Source of the DNA: Alphaproteobacteria bacterium
Lineage (GTDB): Bacteria > Pseudomonadota > Alphaproteobacteria > Micropepsales > Micropepsaceae
DNA: 64,000 bases
Direction of reading: 5' to 3'
Assembly: GCA_015654635.1 (NCBI GenBank)
Contig: JAATGP010000013.1
Coordinates: 1-64,000, forward strand
Below, piece after piece: positions 52,517 through 63,010 of the stretch. Under the pieces are notes generated by a model, which made no database searches, was not told where the DNA came from, and worked only from the letters and a program-made list of their open reading frames with translations. The number at the start of each line of letters is the position of its first letter. Position 1 is the first letter of the stretch. The position numbers and the translations under genes were made by a program.

Positions 52517-55176
52517 GTGGCCTCAATGGGAATGGTAATCGCGAAGATAGTCCCGGACGGATCGGTCCGATGGCGCGCGACAATGGTGGCATCCATCGCT
52601 TCGACAAAGCCGCGACTGATAGGAAGTCCAAGGCCAGTTCCGGCGCGCTGGCGATCCGTGGCTTGCACGCGGAAGAACTTGTCGAAAATACGCTCCAAAT
52701 CCTCCGGTGGCACGCCCGGGCCTTCGTCGCGGATTTCGACTTTGACTTGGCCGCCGATCTTTTCGGCCGCGACCTCTACTGTAGAGCCCGGCGTGGCGTA
52801 TTTTCCGGCATTGTCCAGAAGATTGAACAGCACCTGCTCGAACAGCACGGGGTCAAGCTGCAGCATCGGCAGGCTGGGTGCCAGCACGAGTTTCAACGTG
52901 TGTCCGGCCAGAACGCGGCCGGCCCGGCGCAGGGCACTGCCGATGACGTCGCCGAGGTCGGTGGCTTCCAGCTTCGGCGCCACGGCGCCGGATTCCAGCC
53001 GCGTCATGTCGAGCAAATTGGCGATGAAACGGTTCAGCCGTTCGGCCTCGTCCTGGATGGTGGCGACCAACTCGCGATGGTCATCGGCGCCCAGCGATGC
53101 TTCTAGTCCCTTGAGACTCGAGGCCGCGCCCAGAATGACCGCCAGAGGCGTACGCAAATCGTGGCTGATCGAGGTCAAAAGCGCGGCCCGCAGCTTCTCG
53201 GTTTCAGCGGCCAGGCGGCTTTTCTCGATATCGTCCGCCAGTTGGATGCGTTCGATGGCGAGCGCCGCCTGATCGGCCAGGGCATCGAACAACCGCCGCT
53301 GCTCCGGTGTCAGCAAGGTACCCGGTTTGTCGTTGTCGAGGCCAATGACGCCGACGGTCCCGCGCCCGGTTCGCATTGGCAAATAAAGCCGCTTGGCACC
53401 CGGCAGGGAATCGGCCCCTCGTCCAGCCGGGGTGGCGTGTTCCCCAACCCAGTGGGCGGCGGCGATTTCCGATTCATCGAGCCCGTCATCGGGCGGGTAA
53501 CCGGCGCGCACCGTTAAAAGCCCATTTTCCGGCAACAGGATGACCACGCGCACTTTCAACATCTGTGCAATTTGGAAGGAGGTGGCCCATAAGAGATCGT
53601 CGAGCGCGAAAACGCCCGCCAATTTACGGCTGAATTGGTAAAGGCTGTCGGTCACTGCCGCGCGCTCGCGCGCCACAACGGCCTGGGCCCGCACCCGCGC
53701 GGTCAGATTGCTCGCGATCACGGCGACGATGGCAAAGGTCACAAGCACCACGACGTTTTCGGGATCGGCGATGGTGAAGGTGTAAAGCGGCGGCAGAAAA
53801 AAGAAGTTGAAGGCCAGAATCGCCACGGTGCAGGCGAACAAAGATGGCCACAGACCATAGCGGACCGCACTCGCCAGCACTGCGATCAGGAAGACAAGCC
53901 CGACATTGGTGACGCCGAAATAGCGTTTGAGCAGAAAGCCGCTACCGAGCGCCAATGCGGCGAAAACAAAACTCTCCCAATAGCCGCGCCGCTCGACCGC
54001 GGGAAGCAAGCGCGCAACCGGCTCCTTGCCACGCATGGCTCTGGTCAATTGCTCTGGCACGACATGCACGCTGACGCCGCCCGCCCGACGAATGATTTCA
54101 TAGGTCGTGGAGCGGCGCAGCAGCGTCTCCCACCAGGAGCGGCGTGTGGTGGAGGTGACGATGTGGGTGAAATTGTTGGCATGGGCGTAAGCGACGATAC
54201 CGTCGGCGATGTTGGCCGCGGGAATGGTGACAGTCTGCCCCCCCAGGCGCTCGGCCACCCGCATCGCCTCGGCCACGCGGTCGCGTTCCCCATCGGAAAA
54301 ATGCTGCGCGGCGGGCGTCTCGACATAAGCGGCGGTCCAAGAGGCGTGAATCCGGTCGGCCAGGCGCCGTCCATAGCGCACCAGCGCGGCCCCCCCGGGG
54401 CGCTCGTTGACCCGCACCAGAACCCGCTCGCTCGCCTCCCAAGGCCCTTGGATGGCATGGCTGCGCATGTAGCTGACCATCTGGTCATCAACGCGCTGGG
54501 CCGTGCGCCGCAAAGCAATTTCCCTGAGCGCGGTCAGATTGCCGGGTACGAAATAATTTTGCGCCGCGCGCTCGGCGGCCTCCGGCAGATAGACCTTGCC
54601 GTCTTTCAAACGCTGGATGAGGTCTTCCGGTGTCAGATCAATCAGCTCGACATCATTGGCGCGGTCCAGAACCTTATCCGGCACAGTCTCGCTCACGCGC
54701 ACCTTGGTGATGCGGGCGATAACGTCGTTGAGGCTTTCCAGATGTTGGACGTTCAGTGTCGAATAGACATCGATTCCGGCGGCCAGAATCTCTTCGACAT
54801 CCAAATAGCGTTTGGGATGGCGGCTGCCCTCGACATTGGTGTGGGCAAGCTCGTCGACCAGAACCAGCTTGGGACGGCGCAGCAGGATGGCGTCGAGGTC
54901 CATCTCATGCAGCACACGGCCCTTATAGGGGATGTGGCGTTTGGGAATGATTTCGAGGCCCCGGGTGAGGTGCTCGGTTTCGGCCCGGCCATGGGTCTCG
55001 ACCACCCCGATCACCACATCAATGCCTTCGAGCTTACGCTGCCGGGCCGCGGAGAGCATCTCATAGGTCTTGCCCACGCCCGGCGCAAATCCGAGGAAAA
55101 TCTTGAGCCGGCCATGACCCTCTTGGGTGGCATCAGCCAAGAGGGCTTCGGGTGACGGGCGTGGGGTATCACTCAT
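52513..55176 (-). CDS. kdpD: KdpD, potassium/osmotic sensor histidine kinase
   Basis: This 887-residue sensor starts with the KdpD domain bearing the Walker A GFAPGVGKTYEMLSAARQR (about 28-46) and VLVDELAHTNVEGSRHPKR. A universal-stress-like domain (about 250-370), four membrane helices (about 398-500), a GAF-like part and the kinase core follow, with the phospho-His in SISHDLRTPLAVILG (near residue 672), the N box FNLLDNAGKYA and GTGLGLPIS. It detects low potassium and turgor changes and phosphorylates KdpE. It lies 9 bp after kdpC. Confidence 0.96.
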   Translation of the reverse strand: MSDTPRPSPEALLADATQEGHGRLKIFLGFAPGVGKTYEMLSAARQRKLEGIDVVIGVVETHGRAETEHLTRGLEIIPKRHIPYKGRVLHEMDLDAILLRRPKLVLVDELAHTNVEGSRHPKRYLDVEEILAAGIDVYSTLNVQHLESLNDVIARITKVRVSETVPDKVLDRANDVELIDLTPEDLIQRLKDGKVYLPEAAERAAQNYFVPGNLTALREIALRRTAQRVDDQMVSYMRSHAIQGPWEASERVLVRVNERPGGAALVRYGRRLADRIHASWTAAYVETPAAQHFSDGERDRVAEAMRVAERLGGQTVTIPAANIADGIVAYAHANNFTHIVTSTTRRSWWETLLRRSTTYEIIRRAGGVSVHVVPEQLTRAMRGKEPVARLLPAVERRGYWESFVFAALALGSGFLLKRYFGVTNVGLVFLIAVLASAVRYGLWPSLFACTVAILAFNFFFLPPLYTFTIADPENVVVLVTFAIVAVIASNLTARVRAQAVVARERAAVTDSLYQFSRKLAGVFALDDLLWATSFQIAQMLKVRVVILLPENGLLTVRAGYPPDDGLDESEIAAAHWVGEHATPAGRGADSLPGAKRLYLPMRTGRGTVGVIGLDNDKPGTLLTPEQRRLFDALADQAALAIERIQLADDIEKSRLAAETEKLRAALLTSISHDLRTPLAVILGAASSLKGLEASLGADDHRELVATIQDEAERLNRFIANLLDMTRLESGAVAPKLEATDLGDVIGSALRRAGRVLAGHTLKLVLAPSLPMLQLDPVLFEQVLFNLLDNAGKYATPGSTVEVAAEKIGGQVKVEIRDEGPGVPPEDLERIFDKFFRVQATDRQRAGTGLGLPISRGFVEAMDATIVARHRTDPSGTIFAITIPIEAT

Positions 55177-55185
55177 ACGGGCATA

Positions 55186-55761
55186 TTAGCGCTTTGCCGC
55201 AACGATCGCATCCAGCGCGAGATTGAGTTTCAGCACATTGACATGCGGCTCGCCGATCAGCCCCACTAGGCGGGCTTCGGTATGGGCCGTGACCAGCTTA
55301 CGGACGGCGGCCTCATCCAGCTTTCTTGCCTTGGCGACGCGCGGAATTTGGAACGCCGCTGCCGCCGGGGTGATATCGGGGTCCAGACCGCTGGCCGAGG
55401 TGGTGACCAGATCGACCGGTACGGCTACGCCCGGATTTTCTGCCCGTAAGGTTTTGGTGTCGGCGGTAACGCGGTCGATCAGCTTCTTGGAGGTCGGGCC
55501 GAGATTGGAGCCGCTGGAATTGGCAGCGTCATAACCATTGCCTGCTGCCGAGAGGCGGCTGTGGAAGTAGCGCGCCGAGGCGAAGCTCTGCCCAATCAGT
55601 TCCGAGCCGATCACCTTTCCCTTCTGCGTGATCAGGCTGCCATCGGCTTGGTGGGGGAACACCACTTTGCCGATTCCGGTGATGGCAAGGGGATAAAGAA
55701 AGCCGGTCAGGACCATCATCAGAACCAGCATCACGAGGGCAGGACGAAGATGTTTGAGCAT
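55186..55761 (-). CDS. kdpC: KdpC, potassium-transporting ATPase chaperone subunit
   Basis: This 191-residue single-pass membrane protein has an N-terminal helix ([20 protein letters not shown]) followed by the KdpC periplasmic domain ([40 protein letters not shown] and [13 protein letters not shown]). It stabilises nucleotide binding by KdpB. The ATG at 55761 follows GAGG. The frame seven codons longer lacks a better signal. It lies between kdpB and kdpD. Confidence 0.95.
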   Translation of the reverse strand: MLKHLRPALVMLVLMMVLTGFLYPLAITGIGKVVFPHQADGSLITQKGKVIGSELIGQSFASARYFHSRLSAAGNGYDAANSSGSNLGPTSKKLIDRVTADTKTLRAENPGVAVPVDLVTTSASGLDPDITPAAAAFQIPRVAKARKLDEAAVRKLVTAHTEARLVGLIGEPHVNVLKLNLALDAIVAAKR

Positions 55762-55768
55762 AGCAACC

Positions 55769-57802
55769 TCACACCAATCCAAATGCAGACACGGCCATAT
55801 CGATCAGCTTGATGCCGATGAAGGGCACGACGATACCGCCAAGGCCATAGACAACCAGATTACGCCCCAAGAGCGCCGCAGCCCCGATGGGCCGGTAGGT
55901 GACGCCTTTCAGCGCCAGGGGGATCAGCGCCACAATGATCAAGGCATTGAAGATAATCGCCGACAGAATGGCGCTTTGCGGCGAATGCAGCCCCATGATG
56001 TTGAGAGCCTGAAGCTGCGGATAGAAGGCAATGAACATCGCGGGGATGATGGCGAAATACTTGGCCACGTCATTGGCGATGGAAAAGGTCGTCAGCGCTC
56101 CGCGGGTCATGAGCAGCTGCTTGCCGATTTCCACAATCTCAATGAGCTTGGTGGGATCGCTGTCGAGATCGACCATGTTACCGGCTTCGCGCGCCGCCAT
56201 AGTGCCGGTGTTCATCGCCACACCGACATCGGCTTGTGCTAAAGCGGGCGCGTCATTGGTGCCATCGCCGCACATGGCGACCAGCTTGCCTTTGGCCTGC
56301 TCCTCGCGGATGAGGGTCAGCTTCATTTCCGGCGTCGCTTGGGCCAGGAAATCGTCAACGCCCGATTCCGCGGCGATGGCGGCGGCCGTAAGCGGATTGT
56401 CGCCGGTGATCATCACGGTGCGGATGCCCATCTGCCGGAGCGCCGCAAAACGCTCCTTGATGCCGCCTTTAACGATGTCTTTGAGGTGAATGACGCCGAG
56501 CAGCTTGCCATTCCGCGCCACGGCCAAGGGCGTGCCGCCTTGCTTGGCGATGCCGTCGGAGATGGCTTTAAGAGTGTCGGCATTGCCTGCTAGCGGTCCC
56601 ACCCATCCCATCACCGCATCGACCGCGCCTTTGCGGATGGAGGTTCCTTCCACATCGATACCGCTGATCCGGGTCTGGGCCGAGAAGGGCACGAAAGCGG
56701 CTTGCACGACATCGCGGCCGCGGATGCCATAGCGCTCCTTGGCCAAAACCACGATGGAACGGCCTTCCGGGGTCTCATCCGAAAGCGACGCCAGCTGCGC
56801 CGCGTCGGCCAGTTCGCGCTCGTCCACCCCCGGCACCGGCAGAAAGGCAGTGGCTTGGCGATTGCCGAGGGTGATGGTGCCGGTTTTGTCGAGCAGCAGC
56901 GTGTCGACATCGCCCGCCGCTTCCACCGCGCGGCCCGAGACAGCCAGCACGTTGAAGCGTACCAGCCGGTCCATACCGGCAATGCCGATGGCCGAAAGAA
57001 GCGCGCCAATGGTGGTGGGGATCAGGGTGACGAACAAAGCCACCAGCACCAGCACGGTGATATGGCCGCCCGCATAAGCGGCAAAGGCCGGAATGGTGGC
57101 AACGGCGAAGACGAAGATCAGTGTCATGCCGGCCAGCAGGATATTGAGTGCGATTTCGTTCGGGGTCTTCTGGCGCTCGGCCCCTTCCACCAGCGCGATC
57201 ATGCGGTCGAGAAAGGTGGAGCCCTGTGTCGCCGTGATACGGACAACGATATGGTCGGAGAGGACGCGGGTGCCGCCGGTCACCGCCGAACGATCGCCGC
57301 CGGATTCGCGGATTACCGGTGCGCTTTCGCCAGTAATGGCCGATTCATCGACCGAAGCGATGCCTTCGATCACCTCGCCATCGGAGGGGATCAGTTCCCC
57401 CGCTTCGACCAGAACGAGGTTGCCGCGCTCCAGTTCAAAGGCCGGGATTTTCTCCCATAGCTTGGCGTTGGGCTCGACCAGAAGCTTGGCCATCATGTCA
57501 ACTTTGGAGCGTCGCAGATAAGCCGCCCGCGCCTTGCCTCTGCCCTCGGCCAGGGCCTCGGCGAAATTGGCGAACAGCACGGTGAACCACAGCCAAATGT
57601 TGATCTGCAGTGCGAAGGCAAAGCCCTCTTTGCCCAGCATGGTGTCGCGGATGAAGAGGACGGTGGTGAGCGTCGCCACGATTTCGACGACGAACATCAC
57701 CGGGTTCTTCACCATCGCACGCGGGTCGAGCTTGCGGATCGCGCCAAACACGGCGGCGAGAACGATGCGCTCCTTGGGAGCGTTAGCAGTAGAGTTGTTC
57801 AT
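55769..57802 (-). CDS. kdpB: KdpB, potassium-transporting P-type ATPase catalytic subunit
   Basis: This 677-residue P-type ATPase energises potassium uptake. The phosphorylation site [16 protein letters not shown], the dephosphorylation motif ITGESAPV, the membrane region [20 protein letters not shown], and the hinge [20 protein letters not shown] are intact. Length and order match standard KdpB. It lies between kdpC and kdpA with short gaps. Confidence 0.97.
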   Translation of the reverse strand: MNNSTANAPKERIVLAAVFGAIRKLDPRAMVKNPVMFVVEIVATLTTVLFIRDTMLGKEGFAFALQINIWLWFTVLFANFAEALAEGRGKARAAYLRRSKVDMMAKLLVEPNAKLWEKIPAFELERGNLVLVEAGELIPSDGEVIEGIASVDESAITGESAPVIRESGGDRSAVTGGTRVLSDHIVVRITATQGSTFLDRMIALVEGAERQKTPNEIALNILLAGMTLIFVFAVATIPAFAAYAGGHITVLVLVALFVTLIPTTIGALLSAIGIAGMDRLVRFNVLAVSGRAVEAAGDVDTLLLDKTGTITLGNRQATAFLPVPGVDERELADAAQLASLSDETPEGRSIVVLAKERYGIRGRDVVQAAFVPFSAQTRISGIDVEGTSIRKGAVDAVMGWVGPLAGNADTLKAISDGIAKQGGTPLAVARNGKLLGVIHLKDIVKGGIKERFAALRQMGIRTVMITGDNPLTAAAIAAESGVDDFLAQATPEMKLTLIREEQAKGKLVAMCGDGTNDAPALAQADVGVAMNTGTMAAREAGNMVDLDSDPTKLIEIVEIGKQLLMTRGALTTFSIANDVAKYFAIIPAMFIAFYPQLQALNIMGLHSPQSAILSAIIFNALIIVALIPLALKGVTYRPIGAAALLGRNLVVYGLGGIVVPFIGIKLIDMAVSAFGLV

Positions 57803-57811
57803 GGGTCTTTC

Positions 57812-59539
57812 TCAATAAAGCGTGCCGGCCTGCATCGCGAAATGTTCCGCGAGCGGACCAAGAGCCAAGGCCGGTAGGAAGGTAAGGCCGCCAACAATCA
57901 CCAGAACGCCAGCCAAGAGCCCGACAAAGAGCAGGCCCGTGGTGGGGAAGGTGCCTTCGGACGGCGGCACGAGTTTCTTGGCGGCCAGCGAGCCCGCCAC
58001 CGCCAGCATCGGCACGATCCACAAGAAGCGCCCCAGCAGCATCGAAACGCCCAAGAGCAAGTTGTAGAACAGCGTGTTGGCAGTGAGCCCCGCAAAGGCG
58101 CTGCCGTTATTGCCGGCGGTGGAACTGAAGGCGTAGAGGATCTCGCTGAAACCATGCGGCCCGGAGTTGTTGAGGCCCGCGAGACCTTGCGGCGCCACAC
58201 TGGCAATCGCCGCCGGAACCAGCACCGCCAAAGGCGTGACGAGAATGGCCAGGATTGCCATCTTCACCTCCTTGGCTTCGAGCTTTTTGCCGAGATATTC
58301 CGGCGTGCGCCCCACCATCAGCCCGGCCACAAACATGGTGACGATGGCGAACAGCAAGATGCCGTATATTCCGGACCCTACGCCGCCGAAGATGACTTCG
58401 CCCAGCTCGATGTTCACGATCGGAACAAGGCCCCCGATCGGGGTGAAGCTGTCATGCATGGCGTTGACCGAGCCGTTGGAAGCATCGGTGGTCGCCGTCG
58501 CCCAGATGGTGGAATTGGTGATGCCGAAGCGGACATCCTTGCCTTCCATATTACCGCCAGCCTGCAAGGCGCTGGCACTTTGATCGATATGAAGGGCGGC
58601 CAACTTGGCGCTGGGCTGGTTTTCCGCCCAGGTGCAAACGACTTGGCCGCCGAGATAGAGCAGGCCCATCACAGCGAAGATCGCCCAGCCTTGGCGGACA
58701 TTTCCCACCATCTTGCCGAAGGTGTAGGTCAGAGCCGCGCTGATGGCGAAAATCGACCACAGCTCAATCAGATTGGTGAGTGCGTTAGGGTTCTCGAAGG
58801 GGTGGGCCGAATTGGCGTTGAAGAAGCCGCCGCCATTGGTGCCCAGCATTTTGATCGCTTCCTGCGAAGCGACCGGGCCTTGGGCGATGATCTGCTTGGC
58901 GCCTTCCAGCGTCGTCGCCAGGGTATAGCTGGCGAAGTTCTGCGGTACACCCTGCCACAGCAGCACCAGCGCCATGACGATGGCGAGCGGCAAGAGCAGG
59001 TACAGCGTGGTGCGGGTCAGATCGACCCAGAAACTGCCCACCGTTTTGGCCGAGCGGCGCGCGAAGCCGCGGATCAGGGCGATAGCAAGCGCGATACCGG
59101 TGGCCGCGGAGACGAAATTGTGCGTCGTCAGACCCACCATCTGGGTGAAGTAGCTGAGCGTGGATTCGCCGCTATAAGATTGCCAGTTGGTGTTGGTGAC
59201 GAAGCTGACCGCTGTGTTGAAGGCCAAATCCGGCGCCACATTGGGCAGGCCCTGCGGATTGAACGGCAGATAGGCCTGAAGCCGCAGCAGGCCATAAAGC
59301 AGCAAAAAACCCGCGATACTGAAGGCCAGCATGGCGAGCGCATAACCGGTCCAATGCTGCTCTTCGTCTTCGCGAATGCCGCAGAGGCGATAAATCAGCC
59401 GCTCGACGGGTCCGAAAACGGGTGCGAGGAAAGTGCCCTCGCCTTGAAACAGGGCGGCCATATAGCCGCCGAGAGGCTTCACGCTAAGGGTGACCAGCGC
59501 TGCGAACAGCGCGATCTGCAATAGGGCGTTGATGGTCAT
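57812..59539 (-). CDS. kdpA: KdpA, potassium channel-like subunit
   Basis: This 575-residue protein has about ten membrane helices and four repeated selectivity-filter-like loops, such as [36 protein letters not shown] and [14 protein letters not shown]. It binds and conducts potassium, driven by KdpB. It is the standard length and is preceded by kdpF, 3 bp away. Confidence 0.97.
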   Translation of the reverse strand: MTINALLQIALFAALVTLSVKPLGGYMAALFQGEGTFLAPVFGPVERLIYRLCGIREDEEQHWTGYALAMLAFSIAGFLLLYGLLRLQAYLPFNPQGLPNVAPDLAFNTAVSFVTNTNWQSYSGESTLSYFTQMVGLTTHNFVSAATGIALAIALIRGFARRSAKTVGSFWVDLTRTTLYLLLPLAIVMALVLLWQGVPQNFASYTLATTLEGAKQIIAQGPVASQEAIKMLGTNGGGFFNANSAHPFENPNALTNLIELWSIFAISAALTYTFGKMVGNVRQGWAIFAVMGLLYLGGQVVCTWAENQPSAKLAALHIDQSASALQAGGNMEGKDVRFGITNSTIWATATTDASNGSVNAMHDSFTPIGGLVPIVNIELGEVIFGGVGSGIYGILLFAIVTMFVAGLMVGRTPEYLGKKLEAKEVKMAILAILVTPLAVLVPAAIASVAPQGLAGLNNSGPHGFSEILYAFSSTAGNNGSAFAGLTANTLFYNLLLGVSMLLGRFLWIVPMLAVAGSLAAKKLVPPSEGTFPTTGLLFVGLLAGVLVIVGGLTFLPALALGPLAEHFAMQAGTLY

Positions 59540-59542
59540 GGG

Positions 59543-59632
59543 TCAGAACTTCTCGGGCTTGATCAGCGCGATGACGAGATAGACGGCGATGATCACGGTG
59601 ACCGCCGCGGCCAGGATGTAGTCGAAGCTCAT
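59543..59632 (-). CDS. kdpF: KdpF, small potassium-ATPase subunit
   Basis: This 29-residue single-helix membrane peptide reads MSFDYILAAAVTVIIAVYLV, then IALIKPEKF. The FDYxLAxxVxxxLxxYLxxALxxPExF pattern is that of KdpF, which stabilises the KdpABC complex in the membrane. Its stop is 3 nt before the kdpA start region, so it belongs to the operon. Confidence 0.92.
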   Translation of the reverse strand: MSFDYILAAAVTVIIAVYLVIALIKPEKF

Positions 59633-59639
59633 AGCCGCC

Positions 59640-59723
59640 TCACAACCGGTCGCAGGCAAAAACATAAGCGGCGCAGAGGGCGAAGAAGCCCGTCCCTAGC
59701 ACCAGCATGACAAAATCGAGCAT
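59640..59723 (-). CDS. 27-residue membrane peptide upstream of kdpF
   Basis: A 27-codon frame with a strong ribosome-binding site (GGAGG, 5 nt before the ATG) encodes MLDFVMLVLGTGFFALCAAY followed by VFACDRL, one hydrophobic helix ending in a charged tail. It lies 7 bp before kdpF on the same strand and is probably translated with the operon. I recall similar short frames with a CDRL-type ending before kdp operons of other proteobacteria, but its function is unknown. Confidence 0.65.
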   Translation of the reverse strand: MLDFVMLVLGTGFFALCAAYVFACDRL

Positions 59724-59935
59724 GAGAACCTCCGCAAGTAGGGGCGGAGGGTGCGGAAACCGGTATATAAATTCGAGATGCGGCGGGGGGCTGACGCCTA
59801 TAAATCCCATATAAAGGCGGCGGCTTGGCGCGCTCGGTCGCAAAAAAAAGTGATGGTGTGCCCGGAGGGGAGCCAAGCCACACCATCAAGTCAGCCTGCA
59901 ATCAGATACGTACACCGCCCATCAGCGTCGAAATC
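59724..59935. other. Kdp leader/promoter region
   Basis: This 212-bp gap lies upstream of the leftward kdp genes and should hold the KdpE-regulated promoter. An A+T-rich patch near 59765-59815 is the likely core, but no clear -35/-10 pair can be named. The antiporter terminator occupies 59842-59888. Confidence 0.4.
59842..59888 (-). terminator. Rho-independent terminator of the antiporter gene
   Basis: A perfect 10-bp stem (59851-59860 with 59879-59888) is followed on the minus strand by eight Ts (plus-strand A run 59842-59849). It ends the leftward antiporter transcript before the kdp promoter. Confidence 0.8.
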
Positions 59936-61216
59936 CTACGCCTCCACGCCGACCGGAACCGCATAGCCTGCCCGCGGCAGCAAAAAGCGTAGCAGCGGGC
60001 CCGTCATCACCGTCGTTGTCACGGCCATGATCACCAGCATGGTGAAAACGTTTTGCGGGATGAAGCCGAGATCGAAGCCGATATTGAGCACGATCAGTTC
60101 CATCAGGGCGCGGGTGTTCATCAAGCAGCCCAGGATGGTGGATTCCTGGTGGCTGAAACCGGACAGGCGGCCAGCGGCATAGACCGGAATGATCTTACCC
60201 AGAATAGCCGCTGCCAGAACCACAGCCAGCCATTGCCAATCCGAGGCGCTGACGAGGCCCAGCACATTGGTGCGCAGCCCGGTATAGGTAAAGAAGACCG
60301 GCAGGAAGAAGACCAACACAAACTTGCCGATTTGGGCGCGCCAAGCTTCCACAAAAGCGCGCTCATGGTGGAACAGAAGCCCCGCCAAAAAACCGCCGAA
60401 AATGGTGAAGATGCCGAGTTTGTAGGTGCAGATGCCCATTGCAAAGACGAAAACGAAGATCACCGTCATCAAATTGGGCGGTACTTGGCCGTCCTCGATC
60501 GGCAGTTTCTTCAGCAGCCAATGTACGGCCGGGCGCAGCCCGAACCACGCCACAATGCCGAGCAGAACAATACCGCCGACCTGAAACCCAATGGCCTCTG
60601 CGGAAAAATGCGCCGCGGCATACGCCGAAATGCCCGCCAGAAGCACCCAGCCCACCACATCATTGGTGGCGGCGGCAGAGATGGCAACCACACCCAACTC
60701 TGCGCGTGTCAGGCCGAATTCCCGCAAGATGCGGCCCAAAATCGGCACCGCGGTGATGGCAAGAGCGACACCGAAGAACAGGCTGTAGGTCAACGAATCA
60801 ATATGAGGTGCCAGATAGGGCGCCGAAACCTGGCCGATGCCAAAGCCCAGTGCGAAAGGAATGGTGATGGAGGCTGCCGCAATGCCGGCAGTGCCATTGC
60901 GATTCTTGCGGCGCGACAGATGGCCAAACTCGAAATCGGTGCCGATCTGGAACATCAGCAAAACCAAGCCGATCTGGCTGATGATGGTGATGGGCGCCGA
61001 GGCTTTGGCGCCGAACAGAAACAGCGAAGCACCCGGAAAGAAATGCCCAAACAGCGACGGTCCCAACAGCAATCCGGCAAGGATTTCGCCGATCACACCC
61101 GGCTGGCCCAAGCGGCGCAGGATCTGGTTTCCCGCACGCGCTGCAGCAATCATGACAATCAGCTGCAGCAAAACCGAAAATAGCAGGTTTTCCGTCTGAT
61201 GAACTGTCGAATGCAT
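59936..61216 (-). CDS. CPA2-family cation:proton antiporter
   Basis: This 426-residue protein has about 12 to 13 membrane helices of the KefB/RosB-like CPA2 family. QLIVMIAAARAGNQILRRLG, GQPGVIGEILAGLLLGPSLF, AVPILGRILREFGL, AATNDVVGWVLLA (the two-residue NDV motif of this group) and NTRALMELIVLNIGF mark the fold. No TrkA-N domain follows. It probably exchanges K+ or Na+ for protons, so its place next to kdp suggests linked potassium and pH balance, which is inference. The ATG at 61216 has GGGGGA 6 nt upstream and is preferred over an in-frame start 36 nt earlier. Confidence 0.9.
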   Translation of the reverse strand: MHSTVHQTENLLFSVLLQLIVMIAAARAGNQILRRLGQPGVIGEILAGLLLGPSLFGHFFPGASLFLFGAKASAPITIISQIGLVLLMFQIGTDFEFGHLSRRKNRNGTAGIAAASITIPFALGFGIGQVSAPYLAPHIDSLTYSLFFGVALAITAVPILGRILREFGLTRAELGVVAISAAATNDVVGWVLLAGISAYAAAHFSAEAIGFQVGGIVLLGIVAWFGLRPAVHWLLKKLPIEDGQVPPNLMTVIFVFVFAMGICTYKLGIFTIFGGFLAGLLFHHERAFVEAWRAQIGKFVLVFFLPVFFTYTGLRTNVLGLVSASDWQWLAVVLAAAILGKIIPVYAAGRLSGFSHQESTILGCLMNTRALMELIVLNIGFDLGFIPQNVFTMLVIMAVTTTVMTGPLLRFLLPRAGYAVPVGVEA

Positions 61217-61431
61217 CGATATCCCCCAAAAGCCTCGCGGGCCGTAACGCATTTGCAGCCCCGCAAAGGGCGCACGCCTGGAAAAATTTTCGGATTGGCT
61301 GGCTGCGGCCCTCGAGCGCGCATGCGAATTCCTGTATGCCTGAATTTTATCATTGTTGCAATTCTAGAATGTGTAATACGGGTGGTTCATGGCCAAACTT
61401 GCTCTAATATTGTCGTCAGGGGGGCACTGCG
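61217..61431. other. Divergent promoter region between antiporter and halogenase genes
   Basis: This is 215 bp without a supported gene. It should hold promoters for both neighbours. An A+T-rich patch near 61340-61380 is the best guess for the halogenase core promoter. Confidence 0.35.
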
Positions 61432-62937
61432 ATGAGCGGTAACAATATTCGCAAGGTGTTGATTGTCGGGGGCGGCACCGCGGGCTGGATGGCGGCCGCC
61501 AGCCTCGCCAAATTTCTGGAAAATATGAACATCGCGGTCCACCTCGTGGAGTCGGAAGAGATCGGCACCGTTGGCGTTGGCGAAGCCACCATCCCGCCGA
61601 TCATCGATTTCATCCGCGTTTTGGGGATTGATGAGAACGACCTTATCCGCCAAATCAAAGCCACCTTTAAGCTCGGCATTGGCTATCGCGATTGGACAAG
61701 ACCGGGCCATTTCTATTTCCACCCGTTTGGGCCAACTGGTTTCGGCATGGGTTCGGTTTCCTTCAACGCATACTGGCTGAAAATGTATCTGGCCGGGGAG
61801 GCGGCGCGGCTGGAGGAATACTCGATGCAGTCCGTGGCCGCGGAGCAAGGCCGGTTCATGCGCCCTGTGCATGCCCCCAACACCCCGCTCAACAAGATCA
61901 CTTATGCGCTGCATTTCGATGCTTCCTTGTTCGCGCGCTATCTTCGGGGGTATGCGGAGAAGCGCGGCGTGGTGCGCACCGAAGGCAAAGTGCGTACTGT
62001 GACGCTAAAGCCCGCAGACGGCTTCATCGAATCGGTGACGTTGGAAAACGGCGAGACGATCGAGGCCGATCTTTTCATCGATTGCAGCGGCTTTCGCGGG
62101 GTTTTGATCGAACAGGCGCTCAAGACCGGTTACAACGATTGGAGCCATTGGCTGCCTTGCGACCGCGCCTTGGCGGTGCCTTGCGCGCACGGTGGGCCAC
62201 CGGCGCCGTATACCCAAGTCACCGCGCGCGAGGCCGGCTGGCAATGGCGCATCCCGCTGCAGCACCGCGTCGGCAATGGTCATGTCTATTGCAGCCACTT
62301 CATGGATGACGACAAGGCGCGTGATATCCTGCTCGCCAATCTTGAGGGCAAGCCGCTGGCTGAGCCATTGCCGCTGCGCTTCACCACCGGCAGCCGCAAA
62401 AAGGCTTGGAACAAAAACTGCGTCGCGCTGGGGCTAGCCTCAGGTTTTTTGGAGCCACTGGAATCGACCAGCATCCATCTGATCCACCGCGGCATCGCCA
62501 TGCTGCTCAAATTCTTCCCAGACAGCACGTTCCAGAAGGCCGATATCGATCGCTACAACAAGATTTTCGACTTCGAGTTTGGCCGGGTTCGCGACTTCCT
62601 GTTGCTGCATTACACTCACACCGAACGGAAGGGGCCGTTCTGGGAGCACTGTCGGAATATTCCGCTGACGGACAGTCTTCAGGAAAAGCTCGATCTCTTT
62701 CGCAGCCATGGCCGCATCCTGCGTGAGGATACTGAGCTTTTCCCGGTGCAGAGCTGGCTCTTCGTGATGATTGGCCAAAACATCGTCCCGCAAGGCTACG
62801 ATCCCTTAGCCGACACGCTAGACCCCGAGAAGATTAAGACCAATCTGAAGGACATCCGTGCTGTTGTGAAACGTTGCGCCGATTCCATGCCGACGCATCA
62901 AGCCTTCATCGCCCAGAACTGCGCCATGAAATCCTAG
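61432..62937 (+). CDS. Flavin-dependent tryptophan halogenase family protein
   Basis: This 501-residue flavoprotein matches PrnA/RebH-type halogenases. The FAD motif VLIVGGGTAGWMAAASLAKF, the GEATIP segment, the catalytic lysine K80 in IKATFKLGIGYRDW, the halogenase signature WQWRIP (270-275) and E344 in LEPLESTSIHLI are all present. The substrate is unknown. Related genes in Caulobacterales and sphingomonads often sit with TonB receptors and cupin-like proteins, and the next gene here is cupin-like. A reduced-flavin partner is not seen in the window. Confidence 0.9.
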   Translation: MSGNNIRKVLIVGGGTAGWMAAASLAKFLENMNIAVHLVESEEIGTVGVGEATIPPIIDFIRVLGIDENDLIRQIKATFKLGIGYRDWTRPGHFYFHPFGPTGFGMGSVSFNAYWLKMYLAGEAARLEEYSMQSVAAEQGRFMRPVHAPNTPLNKITYALHFDASLFARYLRGYAEKRGVVRTEGKVRTVTLKPADGFIESVTLENGETIEADLFIDCSGFRGVLIEQALKTGYNDWSHWLPCDRALAVPCAHGGPPAPYTQVTAREAGWQWRIPLQHRVGNGHVYCSHFMDDDKARDILLANLEGKPLAEPLPLRFTTGSRKKAWNKNCVALGLASGFLEPLESTSIHLIHRGIAMLLKFFPDSTFQKADIDRYNKIFDFEFGRVRDFLLLHYTHTERKGPFWEHCRNIPLTDSLQEKLDLFRSHGRILREDTELFPVQSWLFVMIGQNIVPQGYDPLADTLDPEKIKTNLKDIRAVVKRCADSMPTHQAFIAQNCAMKS

Positions 62938-63010
62938 AGCGCTTTCAGGAAAAGTGGGGCGCCGATAGCGCCAGCGTTTTCGGCGGTTTCGGTCCAAAAG
63001 CGCGCCAATC
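62938..63010. repeat. REP-like palindromic intergenic element
   Basis: The short gap between convergent genes begins with GAGCGCTTTCAGGAAAAGTG and ends AAAAGCGCGC, so its ends pair (GCGCTTT with AAAGCGC). An inner dyad GGCGC-N5-GCGCC is also present. This resembles dispersed palindromic elements of alphaproteobacterial intergenic regions. Only one copy is seen here. Confidence 0.45.
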
